From Methylococcaceae bacterium (GTDB lineage Bacteria > Pseudomonadota > Gammaproteobacteria > Methylococcales > Methylomonadaceae): DNA of 18,475 nucleotides. How positions within the stretch are numbered: the stretch's first letter is position 1; every line of letters starts with the position of its first letter. Shown piece by piece: positions 1-8,214 of this stretch. The notes under the pieces were generated by a model, which was not told the DNA's origin, did not search any database, and saw only the letters and a program-made list of their open reading frames with translations. Where the stretch lies: contig JABFST010000372.1 in assembly GCA_013140465.1 (NCBI GenBank), positions 1 to 18,475 on the forward strand, written 5' to 3'. Made by a program: the position numbers and the translations under genes.

Positions 1-375
1 CTATGGAACAGGTTTTTGCAGGATAAGCGTCCATCAGTGATTCCGTGAGGGGTTAAGGAGGCTGCATTGTACACTAGCCTAGGCACTGCCGCGAAAGCCA
101 ATTGCCTAGGCTTTAGCGGTCTTGATTTCTAAAGCTTCCCCACAAAACTTTAGTCATTAGGCGCGGCATTGTGACATAGGGATGCTTTCTACAAGGGTTA
201 AGTGCGTAGGACGCAATTGGCATTAGTTGTAGGCTAGAATAAGGCCGTTTGATCGCAAGTGAAAACGGCTGTTTCCGGCACACCGCAGCCACGATTTGCC
301 GGAAACCAGACAAACTGCCCTTTATGGTTCACCCCGCAACTCTCCTGCGTTGCGGGGTCTTGCACGGCACACAGC
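1..375. other. Gene-free segment with four inverted repeats
   Basis: No convincing gene is seen here; the short open frames lack family features and read through inverted repeats. Four separate inverted repeats are present: AGCCTAGGCA at 76-85 with its complement at 103-112; GCCGTTT at 244-250 with 263-269; GTTTCCGGCA at 271-280 with 297-306; and ACCCCGCAAC at 331-340 with 349-358. The last lies just past the stop of the minus-strand gene ending at 376. The others have no assigned role and could be parts of degenerate mobile elements or a structured RNA. Confidence 0.6.
331..358 (-). terminator. GC-rich hairpin downstream of the polysaccharide operon
   Basis: A perfect 10-bp stem (ACCCCGCAAC / GTTGCGGGGT) with an 8-nt loop lies 17 bp beyond the stop of the last minus-strand gene. 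Position and stem strength suit a transcription end point. No T-run follows on the minus strand, so it is not a canonical intrinsic terminator and may only protect the 3' end. Confidence 0.35.
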
Positions 376-2544
376 TTATGCACCCGCCATCACGACCACA
401 AAGCCATAAGCAGGTATCGTCACGCTAATCTCCCCATTTTCGCTAAACAAAGGCTCTTCAACAATCCGCACGTTTTCGCTGTGTTCATTGCCCATTGCGG
501 GTGTAGGGCTGTCTAAGCGCAATAGCCGCCATTTTTGTGCCACTGCGTCGGGGCGTAGCGCAATGCGGATGGTTTGCGGTGTTGCTAGCGCAGACACGGC
601 GGCATAATGCCAACCTTGGGCATTGTGCAGGGCGCTGAGGGTGAGGGCAGCATCCGCACTGTCCGTCGGGCTGTACAGGCGGTATATGTCTGCGGGCAAG
701 GCTTTGTTGAGCATAGCCACTGCCAAGCCTGTAGGGCGCATACGCTGGGTGTCGCCCAAATCGCGCATGATGCCCCAGAGTTTGACCAAACTGTTGGTGT
801 CGGTAAACGCATCATATTGTGCCAGCGTGTACACGCATTGGCGTTTAATGCCTAAGTTTAATGCCGTCAACAAGCGTTTAGCCAAGGCTGCACCTGCGGC
901 AGCACTGGTGGTGGCTATCTCGCGTGCGGCTTCGGGTGCTGTGCCTAGGGTGGTGTGCAGGTTGACTTCATACACCGCCAAGTCTTTGCCTAAGGCGGCG
1001 GTGTTGGCTAGGGTTTCGTGGAAAAAGTCATCTTGCTTAAACAGCGCGTCTAACACGGGTTCGTCCGCATCCAGCCGCATCAAAAAATATGGGGCGATTG
1101 CCAAGGTTGTGACGTTATCGGTGTGGGCCAAAATTTGCGCCGATAGGGTAGGGTTTACATATTGCCCATTGACTACGGTGCGTAGGGCCGGATGGTGGTT
1201 TGCGCCTTGCAAGATTTGGGCAAAAGCGCGGCTTGCTGCGCGTCCGTGAGCCTGAGCATCTGAAATACCAGCCGGGCGAAACACTTGATTCCAATTTTCG
1301 TTGCCAAATTCCAGCAGTATTTCTTGAAAATGCAGTTGTTCGATCTGTGCGCTTAAATATTGCCCTAAGGCTTGCAGTTCGCTATCGCCCAAAGTGGGCG
1401 GAACAATAAGCCACGGCTGGGCATTAACTGCTTTTGCCAATTGCAAAAATTCTGCCCAGCTATAGCTAAACGTGCTGTCTGCACCTGGGCGATAACGGCT
1501 GGCGCGTCTGGCAAACGCATCGGCATTGCGGTTAGCGTAAGTGTCGCCTAACTGGCCTTGCCAATCGCGCAAATAGCCGGGCTGCAAACGTTTGAGTGCG
1601 GCGACAAGTTCGGGGCGGAAAGCGGTATTGGCATCGGGGCTGACAGCTGCCAGTTCTACGTCGTCAATCACGACTTCGCCTTGGCCTTGGGCGCGTAAGC
1701 TAAATTCCAAGGTTTCTGGCTTGCCTAAGTCGGTTGCTGTAAACACGCGCTGGTAATACTGCCAGTGTGCTGTAGGGGTGAAGGTTTCCTGAAAAAATGC
1801 GCCATCGCCATTTAAGCGGCGAAAGCGCACCGTCAGGTTTGCGCCCGCTTGGTTTTGCCGCAGCCACAAGCCTAGCCGCCATTGTCCATTGATGGGCAAG
1901 AGCTTACCCGCCCTAGTGCCTATCGCATCCAAATACGAAAACACTTCCACTGCTTTGCCCTGTTGCGGCTTTAAGACTAATGCCCGCTGCCCTGTGCCTT
2001 GTGGGCGTTGCTCATGCGCCACTGCCCATCGTGCTGGGGACAAGTCTTTGTCCAACCACCATTGGCTAGGAAAATCGATGTCGTTGGTTTGGGTCAGGCT
2101 TACGACATCACCCGGGCTTAACACAGGGATTTTGCCTTTGCCCATAAACGTAGGCAAGCCTTGTTTGCCCGCTGCCAAGGAATCAAACAACACGCCTTCA
2201 TAGCCCGCATAATCGCCCGTGCGTACTGAAAAAGCGGCGCCGGCCCAGAAACCGTCAGGGCGTTGTGTCCATGCCGTGTCATCGGTAAAGCCATTGCTGT
2301 CGGCGGTTTTTACGCTGACGATGGCGCGGTCGATGATGCCCTCGAAACCGGGATTTTTAAGGATGTTGCGGCTAAACTGCGCTGCGCCCCAAGCCGTGCT
2401 GTCACCTAAGTTGATACCTATACGCGGCACATTCAGGGCGATGGCGTGGGGGTTGGTTTGATAATGCCGTAGCGGTTCTGCACCCGCTGCTGCGCTGGCT
2501 AAAACCGCCAACAACAGCAAGCTGCTACGGCATAAGTGGCTCAT
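376..2544 (-). CDS. Secreted glycoside-hydrolase-like protein, GH-A clan-like
   Basis: A 722-residue exported protein. A signal peptide (residues 1-22, hydrophobic LLLLAVLASAAAGA) leads into a beta-rich region at about 190-300 that ends in VVIDDVEL, as in CBM4/9-type jelly rolls. A TIM-barrel-like domain (about 305-600) follows, with FGNENWN near 413-419 and VYEVN near 524-528. These resemble the acid/base Glu (GNE motif) and nucleophile Glu of GH-A enzymes such as GH39, GH51 and arabinofuranosidases. The C-terminal beta domain is also typical of that group. The start ATG overlaps the TGA of the upstream glycosyltransferase (ATGA), so the genes are coupled. Its likely role is trimming or hydrolysing the polysaccharide made by this locus, in the periplasm or outside the cell. 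Family assignment and substrate are uncertain, and the barrel could be non-catalytic. Confidence 0.7.
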   Translation of the reverse strand: MSHLCRSSLLLLAVLASAAAGAEPLRHYQTNPHAIALNVPRIGINLGDSTAWGAAQFSRNILKNPGFEGIIDRAIVSVKTADSNGFTDDTAWTQRPDGFWAGAAFSVRTGDYAGYEGVLFDSLAAGKQGLPTFMGKGKIPVLSPGDVVSLTQTNDIDFPSQWWLDKDLSPARWAVAHEQRPQGTGQRALVLKPQQGKAVEVFSYLDAIGTRAGKLLPINGQWRLGLWLRQNQAGANLTVRFRRLNGDGAFFQETFTPTAHWQYYQRVFTATDLGKPETLEFSLRAQGQGEVVIDDVELAAVSPDANTAFRPELVAALKRLQPGYLRDWQGQLGDTYANRNADAFARRASRYRPGADSTFSYSWAEFLQLAKAVNAQPWLIVPPTLGDSELQALGQYLSAQIEQLHFQEILLEFGNENWNQVFRPAGISDAQAHGRAASRAFAQILQGANHHPALRTVVNGQYVNPTLSAQILAHTDNVTTLAIAPYFLMRLDADEPVLDALFKQDDFFHETLANTAALGKDLAVYEVNLHTTLGTAPEAAREIATTSAAAGAALAKRLLTALNLGIKRQCVYTLAQYDAFTDTNSLVKLWGIMRDLGDTQRMRPTGLAVAMLNKALPADIYRLYSPTDSADAALTLSALHNAQGWHYAAVSALATPQTIRIALRPDAVAQKWRLLRLDSPTPAMGNEHSENVRIVEEPLFSENGEISVTIPAYGFVVVMAGA

Positions 2545-3764
2545 ACGCCGTTAAGGCGGTTATCCAGCGTTTGCTGCAAATGGAGGGTATTTTTGTGCAA
2601 ATGGTAGTCCGCCAAAACTTTGCGTCTGCCCGCTTGCCCTAATTGATGGCGCAGATTGGCATCTGCCGCCAATTGTGCAATCGCGGCTGCCAATCCTTGG
2701 GTATCCGAAGCGGGGACCAACAGGCCATCAACACCTGTAGTAATCAGCTCAGGCACGCCAGTTATCGCGGTGGTGATACAGGGGATTTCCATCGCCATCG
2801 CTTCCATCAACACCACGGGCAAGCCTTCGGCAAAACTGGGTAACACGAAAATATCGGCGGCGCGGTAAAAATCTAAGATATGGTCTTGATCGACTGCGCC
2901 CGTAAAGTGTACTTGGGCGCTAATGCCCAATTCGTCGGCGTAGGCTTTCAGGCTGGCTTCATCCGGGCCGGTGCCGACCAAGGTAAGCTTTACGGTTGTG
3001 CCTTGCTGTAACAACAAGGCGACCGCCGCCAATAAAATGGCTTGGCCTTTTGCCGAGGTCAAACGGCCTACACACAATAATTGGCAGCTGGCTGATGGCT
3101 CTGTTTTGGGGCTAGGCTGAAAACGTTCGGGATCAACCCCCAAACGGCAGACATCAAATTTAGGCCATGCTGCCACAGGCGAAAGCTTCATGACTTGGCT
3201 GCGTGCATAATGGCTGATGCACAAGACAAAATCGGCCGCCAAAATTTTTGCGGGTAGGTTATAGCCGGGGGCATCATAAAACTCATCAGGGCCGTGTACG
3301 GTAAACGAAAAGCCCACGCCAAACACGGTTTTGACCAACATCCCAACCGAAGCGGCGGGCGTGGCAAAATGCACATGCAGGTGAGTTAAGTTTTGGCTGC
3401 GCAGCCATTGGCCTAATAGCAGGGCTTCCAGCAAATAAAAGCCGTGGTACAGCACGCGTTTGACATCCCAACCGCCCAGTTTAAGCGCATGTTTAATGCC
3501 CCGCAGCAAGCCCGCAGGATGGCTGGACAGCGTTTTAGCCAAAGCCAGCAAGGCTTGTACTGGGCCTTGCGATTTAATATAAAACGTTTGTTCGGCTTCG
3601 GTTTTTTCAATCTCTGTGAGTTTGTCTAGCGGCCTATCGGGTGTGTTTATCGACGCAACCGTAATCGCCACGCCCTGTTGGCGCAGTTGCTGCACTTCGC
3701 GCAGAATAAACGTGTGTGAATACGCAGGGTATTGGCTGACTAAATAGGCAATGCGGTGGCTCAT
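2541..3764 (-). CDS. Family 4 glycosyltransferase (GT-B fold)
   Basis: A 407-residue cytoplasmic glycosyltransferase that would transfer a sugar from a nucleotide-sugar donor to a lipid-linked glycan. The N-terminal half has the acceptor-domain pattern (YLVSQYPAYSHTFILREV near the start, FTVHGPDEFY mid-domain). The C-terminal half carries CVGRLTSAKG and the EX7E motif in EGLPVVLMEAMA, with the two Glu at about 313 and 321. This resembles colanic-acid-type and other exopolysaccharide GT4 enzymes. An in-frame upstream start at 3824 exists, but ATG 3764 is preferred: it overlaps the TGA of the preceding gene as ATGA, follows AGGGAG by 6 nt, and places MSHRIAYLVSQYP at the N terminus as in homologues. 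The donor and linkage cannot be read from sequence. Confidence 0.88.
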   Translation of the reverse strand: MSHRIAYLVSQYPAYSHTFILREVQQLRQQGVAITVASINTPDRPLDKLTEIEKTEAEQTFYIKSQGPVQALLALAKTLSSHPAGLLRGIKHALKLGGWDVKRVLYHGFYLLEALLLGQWLRSQNLTHLHVHFATPAASVGMLVKTVFGVGFSFTVHGPDEFYDAPGYNLPAKILAADFVLCISHYARSQVMKLSPVAAWPKFDVCRLGVDPERFQPSPKTEPSASCQLLCVGRLTSAKGQAILLAAVALLLQQGTTVKLTLVGTGPDEASLKAYADELGISAQVHFTGAVDQDHILDFYRAADIFVLPSFAEGLPVVLMEAMAMEIPCITTAITGVPELITTGVDGLLVPASDTQGLAAAIAQLAADANLRHQLGQAGRRKVLADYHLHKNTLHLQQTLDNRLNGV

Positions 3765-5020
3765 GCGGATCTCCCTAATAATTGATGATAATAACGGACG
3801 GCAGTGGCGATTTTGGCATCCCAACTAAACTGCTCGGCTACGCGTTTGCGCCCTGCCAATCCGCGTGTGCGCCATGCGTCTGGATTAGCGCGTAGTTCAG
3901 TAAACGCAGCGATCAAGCCGTTGATGACATCGGCCTTGCCTGTGGCGGGGAGTTTGATGCCGACCGCTGCATCGACAATTTCCGCAGGGCCACCAAAATC
4001 AATGGCTATCACGGGGCGTTCCACCGCCATTGCTTCTAATAACACCGCACCGCCGGATTCGCGCACCGACGGCAAGCAAAACACATGGCCTTCGGCAATT
4101 GCGTGCGCGACCTCGGCGAGTGGCAAATTGCCAGTAAACGTCACGAGTGCAGTCAGCCCCAATGCGGCGGTTTGTTGTTCTAAGGCCGCGCGTTCAGAAC
4201 CTTCACCGACGATGGTCAGTTGCACAGGAAAAGTTAGGGCTTTTACAGCCTCCAACAACATACCCACGCCTTTGACTGGCAATAAGCGCCCGACAAACAC
4301 AATGCGCAAAGGTTGGTGGTCTGAGGGCGCATCCGGCCAAGGCGTGGCGGTAAACAAACTCAGATCGACACCGTTTTCTATTAAGGGCTGGCATTTGCTG
4401 TGGTAACGCGGGGCAATGCCCGCCAAGGTGGCACGCGTGGCGGTAAAAATCAGCGCGGCATGGCGGGTCGAACCGACTACAGCATCAATCACCCGACCAA
4501 AATTGCGCACCGGATACAGCCATTTGGATTCGGCTTTCATTATTTCAGGAAAAGTGGTCGGCGATGTCAATGCGCCATTCCACGGCCCTAAAATGACCGG
4601 GAGTTTTAGCTGGTGCAAACGGGTCGCCGCTAATGGCGATACGGGCGTAACAGCGTGGACGATGTCCCAGGTTTGCCCCAATTTCATTAGCTGTTGGCAA
4701 TGCCGGATAGCCATCCAATCGTAGACAAAAAAATCTAAGGACGAAATCAGAAAACGCGGGTGTTCGCTATGGGGGAAACAACGGGTGGCAAAACGGTATA
4801 ACGGCCCGGCAAACCATTCGGTGTCTATATAAATGACGTTAGCCGGATTGACCCCAGCCGCTTCTAAGGTAGCGCGGTTGCGCGTGTGGGTCAGCAAAGT
4901 GACTTGGCAACGTTGGCTTAATCGGCTATACCACTCCCAGCCGATTTGCGACACCGACCCCATGCCCGCGCCGCATTGATAAGCAGAAAGTAACACTCGG
5001 ATAGGGGTGGTGTCAGCCAT
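3761..5020 (-). CDS. Family 4 glycosyltransferase (GT-B fold)
   Basis: A 419-residue GT4 enzyme, divergent from its downstream neighbour. It has the N-terminal glycine-rich loop (AYQCGAGMGSV), a central GPWNGAL stretch, IVFVGRLLPVKG at the start of the donor domain, and an EX7E motif in RESGGAVLLEAMA (Glu at about 321 and 329). The frame can be extended to a TTG at 5068, but the ATG at 5020 is favoured because AAAGG precedes it and MADTTPIRVLLSAYQCG is the normal beginning of this fold. It lies upstream of and overlaps the next glycosyltransferase. It probably adds one residue of the repeat unit before flipping; donor and acceptor are unknown. Confidence 0.87.
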   Translation of the reverse strand: MADTTPIRVLLSAYQCGAGMGSVSQIGWEWYSRLSQRCQVTLLTHTRNRATLEAAGVNPANVIYIDTEWFAGPLYRFATRCFPHSEHPRFLISSLDFFVYDWMAIRHCQQLMKLGQTWDIVHAVTPVSPLAATRLHQLKLPVILGPWNGALTSPTTFPEIMKAESKWLYPVRNFGRVIDAVVGSTRHAALIFTATRATLAGIAPRYHSKCQPLIENGVDLSLFTATPWPDAPSDHQPLRIVFVGRLLPVKGVGMLLEAVKALTFPVQLTIVGEGSERAALEQQTAALGLTALVTFTGNLPLAEVAHAIAEGHVFCLPSVRESGGAVLLEAMAVERPVIAIDFGGPAEIVDAAVGIKLPATGKADVINGLIAAFTELRANPDAWRTRGLAGRKRVAEQFSWDAKIATAVRYYHQLLGRSA

Positions 5021-5116
5021 AGTGGGTACCTTTTGGTTGATGATTAAGGTTTTACTGCAAATGCCCAACTTATTACTTTTTTGGGTGGGATAGGTTGTCC
5101 GCAGCTATCTTTAAGT

Positions 5117-5884
5117 TTAGTCCTTCTTGGCAGTTTCTGCTGTAGGCGCACCAAAGAAATACTCACACCGTAAGCGTGTCAATTCATCGTTGGCTGGGCC
5201 AAAAAAATCACTGGCAATTAAGGGATGCCCAAACCACGGCAAGGCTTCGGTACGTTCTTTACAGCGTTGGATATACGCACTCACGGTACTGATAGGCTTG
5301 GCGGGCACACCTGCGACTATGGTGTCGGGTGGCACGTCGCGGGTCACTACCGCCCCGGCAGCGACAATCGCATTAGGGCCGATGGTCACGCCGGGCATAA
5401 TAATGGCGCGATGCCCAACAAACACATTGTCGAGTATGTCCACTTTGCCTACACTGTCTAGGGACAAGCCCGTAATGCTTTTGAGCATAGCCACCGAGCC
5501 GTCATGACCAAACACGGTGCAACCCGTCAACCAAACGTTATTGCCTAAGCGCACATGCAGCGGGTCGGTAAAATCGACATTGCTTTGGATGACGCAATCG
5601 TCGCCCATTGCATAAAGCACTTTGCGGGCCTTTAAAAACTGCGCCCATTCTTGGCCTGCAGGATTGCAAAGCCGACGGTACAATCCGGTAAAACGACCGT
5701 GTTGCATGGCTTGGTTTCTAACAAAATTTTGTAATAGTTTGCGGATGAAAGCTGCCAAGGCAACCCCCTTTGGAAAGTGGTTGGCAAAGTGTTTGGTAAG
5801 GCCAAACAGGTTGGGTTTAAGAGGTGGCTGTAGGGGCTGGACGCGGTCTTGACGCGGTCTTGGGCCAGCAAAAACGTCGGCCAT
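5117..5884 (-). CDS. WcaF-like hexapeptide-repeat acyltransferase
   Basis: A 255-residue acyltransferase of the left-handed beta-helix class. Imperfect hexapeptide turns run from about residue 90 to 200 and end in the standard [15 protein letters not shown] and [10 protein letters not shown] pattern, where the cofactor (acetyl-CoA or a similar acyl-CoA) binds. Catalytic His candidates lie in TVFGHDGS and FVGHRA. The N-terminal 80 residues, basic and rich in Arg, Lys and Pro, are longer than in minimal members, so a later start is possible. It is the first minus-strand gene of the set, about 96 bp before the glycosyltransferase pair and divergent from the flippase. Its likely job is O-acetylation of a sugar in the repeat unit or its precursor. 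Confidence 0.82.
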   Translation of the reverse strand: MADVFAGPRPRQDRVQPLQPPLKPNLFGLTKHFANHFPKGVALAAFIRKLLQNFVRNQAMQHGRFTGLYRRLCNPAGQEWAQFLKARKVLYAMGDDCVIQSNVDFTDPLHVRLGNNVWLTGCTVFGHDGSVAMLKSITGLSLDSVGKVDILDNVFVGHRAIIMPGVTIGPNAIVAAGAVVTRDVPPDTIVAGVPAKPISTVSAYIQRCKERTEALPWFGHPLIASDFFGPANDELTRLRCEYFFGAPTAETAKKD

Positions 5885-5978
5885 TAGTAGATTTTTACGG
5901 ATTGGCCCAACTGCCCTATCAATAATAAAACAAGCAAACTATACTAACTTAACAACCACAAAAATAATAGCAAATACC
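5885..5978. promoter_or_regulatory. Divergent intergenic region between acyltransferase and flippase
   Basis: This 94-bp AT-rich gap separates two divergently read polysaccharide genes and should hold both promoters. On the plus strand TATACT (5940-5945) is a fair -10 hexamer, but no strong -35 box sits 17 bp upstream. Neither start codon has a strong Shine-Dalgarno match. Confidence 0.35.
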
Positions 5979-7523
5979 ATGAGCACAAAATCACAAAGCG
6001 GTTCATTTTTTTTCAATACCTTGGCGCAAACAGCAGGGCGGTTGTTGTACTTATTGTCGCGGGTCGGCCTGCCGCCGTTGATATTGCATTATGTATCCCT
6101 AGACGAATATGGCTTATGGTCCACTTGTTTCTTGCTTATCAGTTACGTCAGCATGGGGGCGTTTGGCGTGTCCAATGTCTATATCCGCTATGTGGCGGAA
6201 TACAGCGTTAAACAACAATATGATGCTATTAATGGTTTGGTCAGCACGGGTTTGATGCTTACGTTTGTATTTAGTGTGCTGGCCTTGGGCGGCGTGTGGT
6301 TGGCGATGCCGCTATTATTAAAAAGTTTTAATGTCGCCCCGGCTTTGTACCATACCGCCGAAGTGCTGATTTTGGGGACATTGGCAACCATGTTGCTGGA
6401 TATGACTTTGGGCGCGTTTTCTTATGTGCTGCATGGTTTACAAAAAATTGCCGAACAAACCATCGTCTGGATCGTCAGCTTTTTGCTGGAAACGGCGTTA
6501 ATCGTGCTGTTATTGGTGTATGGCTACGGCGTTACTTCATTATTGTGGGCGTTTTTGGCACGCTACATTTTTTCCACCGTGTTCTACATCATTTTGTGTT
6601 ATCGGGCGATACCGACCTTGCACCTGAGTTTGGGGCTGGTGAAGCGCGAATTTTTCAGCCGTTTTTTGCATTATGGCGGTATTTTGCAATTGTCCGGCTT
6701 GCTCAGCGTGTTCATGTATTCTATTGAACGCGTGATAGCGGGTTATCTGACGGGTTTAAGCGCGATTGCCGTGTTGGACTTGGGGCAAAAGTTTCCGGTG
6801 ATGGCGAGCCAAGTGTTTTCATCGATGAACGCCAGCTTTTTACCCGCGATTACCGAAGCCCATAGCTTGGGTAAACAAAAAGACATCGAACGCTTATATT
6901 TACAGGGCTTACGCTATCTAAGCCTGATGAACGGTTTGGCGATGGGTTTTCTGGCGCCGTTTGCCGTGTGGTTATTGCACGCGTGGATAGGCCACGGCGA
7001 CCATTTGGAAAGCACGGTTGCGGTGATGTTTTATGCTTGCGCGGGCTACCAGCTTAATGTGATGACCGGCCCTTTGTCGGCGTATTACCAAGGCATTAAC
7101 CATCCGGCGCGTACCTTCGGCTATTTGGGCTGGCAAATCGTCTTTATTATTGGCGGTTTGGCACTGGCATGGCAGTACACGGGCTTTGACGTGATCGTCA
7201 TCGCCGCGATCACCATGTGGGCTAGGGTGCTGAGTGCGCTAGTGTATTTGTGGCGGGGCAATGCCCAATTAGGGGTTCGGCATCGGCTGTTTATCCGTGC
7301 GGTGCTGTTGCCTGGGGCGATGCCGTATTTGTGGGGTTATGGCATTATGCTCGCCATCGAACCGTGGTTACTGCAATTGCACGCCGAACGCTGGTTGCTG
7401 ATCCCAATTTTAGGCGGTGTCGGGGTGGTATATACCTTGTTGTGTGTTAGCTTTTTTTACCAATATATGTGTAAAAGCGCCGAACAGGCGCAGATTAGGC
7501 AGCGTTTGCGGCTTAAAGCATAG
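5979..7523 (+). CDS. Wzx-type polysaccharide flippase, MOP superfamily
   Basis: A 514-residue polytopic membrane protein with about 12-14 hydrophobic segments spread over its length. The opening (NTLAQTAGRLLYLLSRV then DEYGLWSTCFLLISY) is typical of MATE/MOP-family O-antigen and capsule repeat-unit flippases, which move undecaprenyl-linked oligosaccharides from the cytoplasmic to the periplasmic leaflet. Its length is normal for Wzx. It is the only plus-strand gene of substance in the window and diverges from the acyltransferase and glycosyltransferase genes whose product it would export. No polymerase (Wzy) or chain-length regulator is visible here, so the cluster probably continues elsewhere or depends on unlinked genes. 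Confidence 0.85.
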   Translation: MSTKSQSGSFFFNTLAQTAGRLLYLLSRVGLPPLILHYVSLDEYGLWSTCFLLISYVSMGAFGVSNVYIRYVAEYSVKQQYDAINGLVSTGLMLTFVFSVLALGGVWLAMPLLLKSFNVAPALYHTAEVLILGTLATMLLDMTLGAFSYVLHGLQKIAEQTIVWIVSFLLETALIVLLLVYGYGVTSLLWAFLARYIFSTVFYIILCYRAIPTLHLSLGLVKREFFSRFLHYGGILQLSGLLSVFMYSIERVIAGYLTGLSAIAVLDLGQKFPVMASQVFSSMNASFLPAITEAHSLGKQKDIERLYLQGLRYLSLMNGLAMGFLAPFAVWLLHAWIGHGDHLESTVAVMFYACAGYQLNVMTGPLSAYYQGINHPARTFGYLGWQIVFIIGGLALAWQYTGFDVIVIAAITMWARVLSALVYLWRGNAQLGVRHRLFIRAVLLPGAMPYLWGYGIMLAIEPWLLQLHAERWLLIPILGGVGVVYTLLCVSFFYQYMCKSAEQAQIRQRLRLKA

Positions 7524-7629
7524 TATAGAGATTGGGATCGATAATTTCGGTTTGTTCTTTTTGCATTTGTGGCCTCCAATAACTAATGAAGAAAGCAGGG
7601 CTTGGGAACGAGGCAAAAAAGATTGTATA

Positions 7630-7647
7630 GACGCGATTTATCGCGTC
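7630..7647. repeat. GACGCGAT palindrome
   Basis: GACGCGATTTATCGCGTC is an 8-bp inverted repeat around a 2-nt centre. The same unit recurs at 7705-7737, so it is an interspersed REP-like sequence. Confidence 0.75.
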
Positions 7648-7690
7648 TCCAATAGCACCCCAATTGCTGATGGAAACGCAAATTTTACCG

Positions 7691-7737
7691 ATGCGGTAAA
7701 TCCAGACGCGATAAATCCAGACGCGATAAATCGCGTC
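7691..7737. repeat. Three-unit 15-bp tandem repeat ending in a palindrome
   Basis: Three head-to-tail units follow the pattern AGACGCGATAAATCC (the first degenerate, ATGCGGTAAATCC). The last runs into TCGCGTC, so 7720-7737 forms the same palindrome as 7630-7647. It looks like slippage expansion of the interspersed palindrome. Confidence 0.7.
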
Positions 7738-7907
7738 TCTACGGTGTTCGTTCTTAAGCTCTGCTTGACGTATCAACCACACCATGCGGAGCTTGGTTAT
7801 AGTCATTCCCAAACTGGAGTGACTGTGAGAATATTCCTAATCCCGGCCTTGTAGGTCAATGCTAGTCTTAGGCGCGGGTAGGGCAAAATCGGCCCGGAGT
7901 GCAATGG

Positions 7908-8044
7908 AGACCGTGAAAGTATTTCAAATACTCACAAAAAGGTGCTTTTTATTTTCGTAAGCCTTTGTTTTAATTAGAGACTGGAGTGAAAAAACATGTT
8001 TTTTCAGTCCGATGAGCAAGCTTACGTTAATTCTTTAACAGTCT
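7908..8044. mobile_element. 137-bp MITE-like element
   Basis: An AT-rich insertion bounded by imperfect terminal inverted repeats, AGACCGTGAAAGTATT at the left and, read inward from the right, AGACTGTTAAAGAATT (13 of 16 match). It is flanked by a 6-bp direct repeat CAATGG (7902-7907 and 8045-8050). The duplicated copy at 11186-11191 has one CAATGG and no insert, which defines the empty site. Inside are a 20-bp perfect palindrome (7987-8006) and the pair CGTAAGC (7956-7962) / GCTTACG (8020-8026). It has no coding capacity, so it must be moved by a transposase from elsewhere. The exact target-duplication length is ambiguous between 4 and 6 bp. Confidence 0.8.
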
Positions 8045-8161
8045 CAATGGTTTTAGACATTGCACGCACGGTTTAACCGCCGACACTGCAAGGTCTAAAG
8101 CCGTTGCACCCCAGCCTACACATCGGTTGGTGTAGAAGCTTTTACCCCTCAAAAATCGCGG

Positions 8162-8174
8162 CGGCCTTCGGCCG
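8162..8174. repeat. GC hairpin downstream of VR1
   Basis: CGGCCTTCGGCCG forms a 5-bp stem with a 3-nt loop (sense strand CGGCC-GAA-GGCCG), 47 bp past the 3' end of VR1. The same hairpin follows VR2 and VR3 but not the TR. It may be the structure that marks a DGR target. Confidence 0.6.
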
Positions 8175-8214
8175 ATTAAAAAACACAAAGGGTAAAAGGA
8201 TAAAGGGCAGAGGG

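Larger units (their letters stand above)
7524..7858. other. Gene-free segment between flippase and DGR locus
   Basis: No gene is supported. A weak minus-strand frame (7513-7812) is made of the GACGCG repeat read as an RVWIY-type periodic peptide, so I regard it as spurious. The content is the palindromic and tandem repeats listed separately. No terminator with a T-run is evident after the flippase stop at 7523. Confidence 0.6.

Noticed and set aside
2541..3824. Longer form of the glycosyltransferase starting at 3824
   Set aside because: It would overlap the upstream gene by 64 bp and add 20 residues before the conserved start; ATG 3764 has a good ribosome-binding site and an ATGA overlap.
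3761..5068. Longer form of the second glycosyltransferase starting at TTG 5068
   Set aside because: The added 16 residues do not belong to the fold, and ATG 5020 with AAAGG upstream fits better.
7630..7737. Possible CRISPR array from repeated GACGCGAT units
   Set aside because: Units are 15 bp and head to tail without unique spacers of regular length, and the palindromic form points to interspersed REP-like repeats.
7513..7812. 99-residue minus-strand open frame with RVWIY repeats
   Set aside because: The periodic peptide is the translated GACGCG tandem repeat, the frame overlaps the flippase 3' end, and no family feature or ribosome-binding site is seen.
8162..8174. GC hairpins after the VRs as intrinsic terminators
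   Set aside because: On the transcribed strand the T-run lies before the stem, and after the stem there is no immediate T-run, so termination is not the best explanation.
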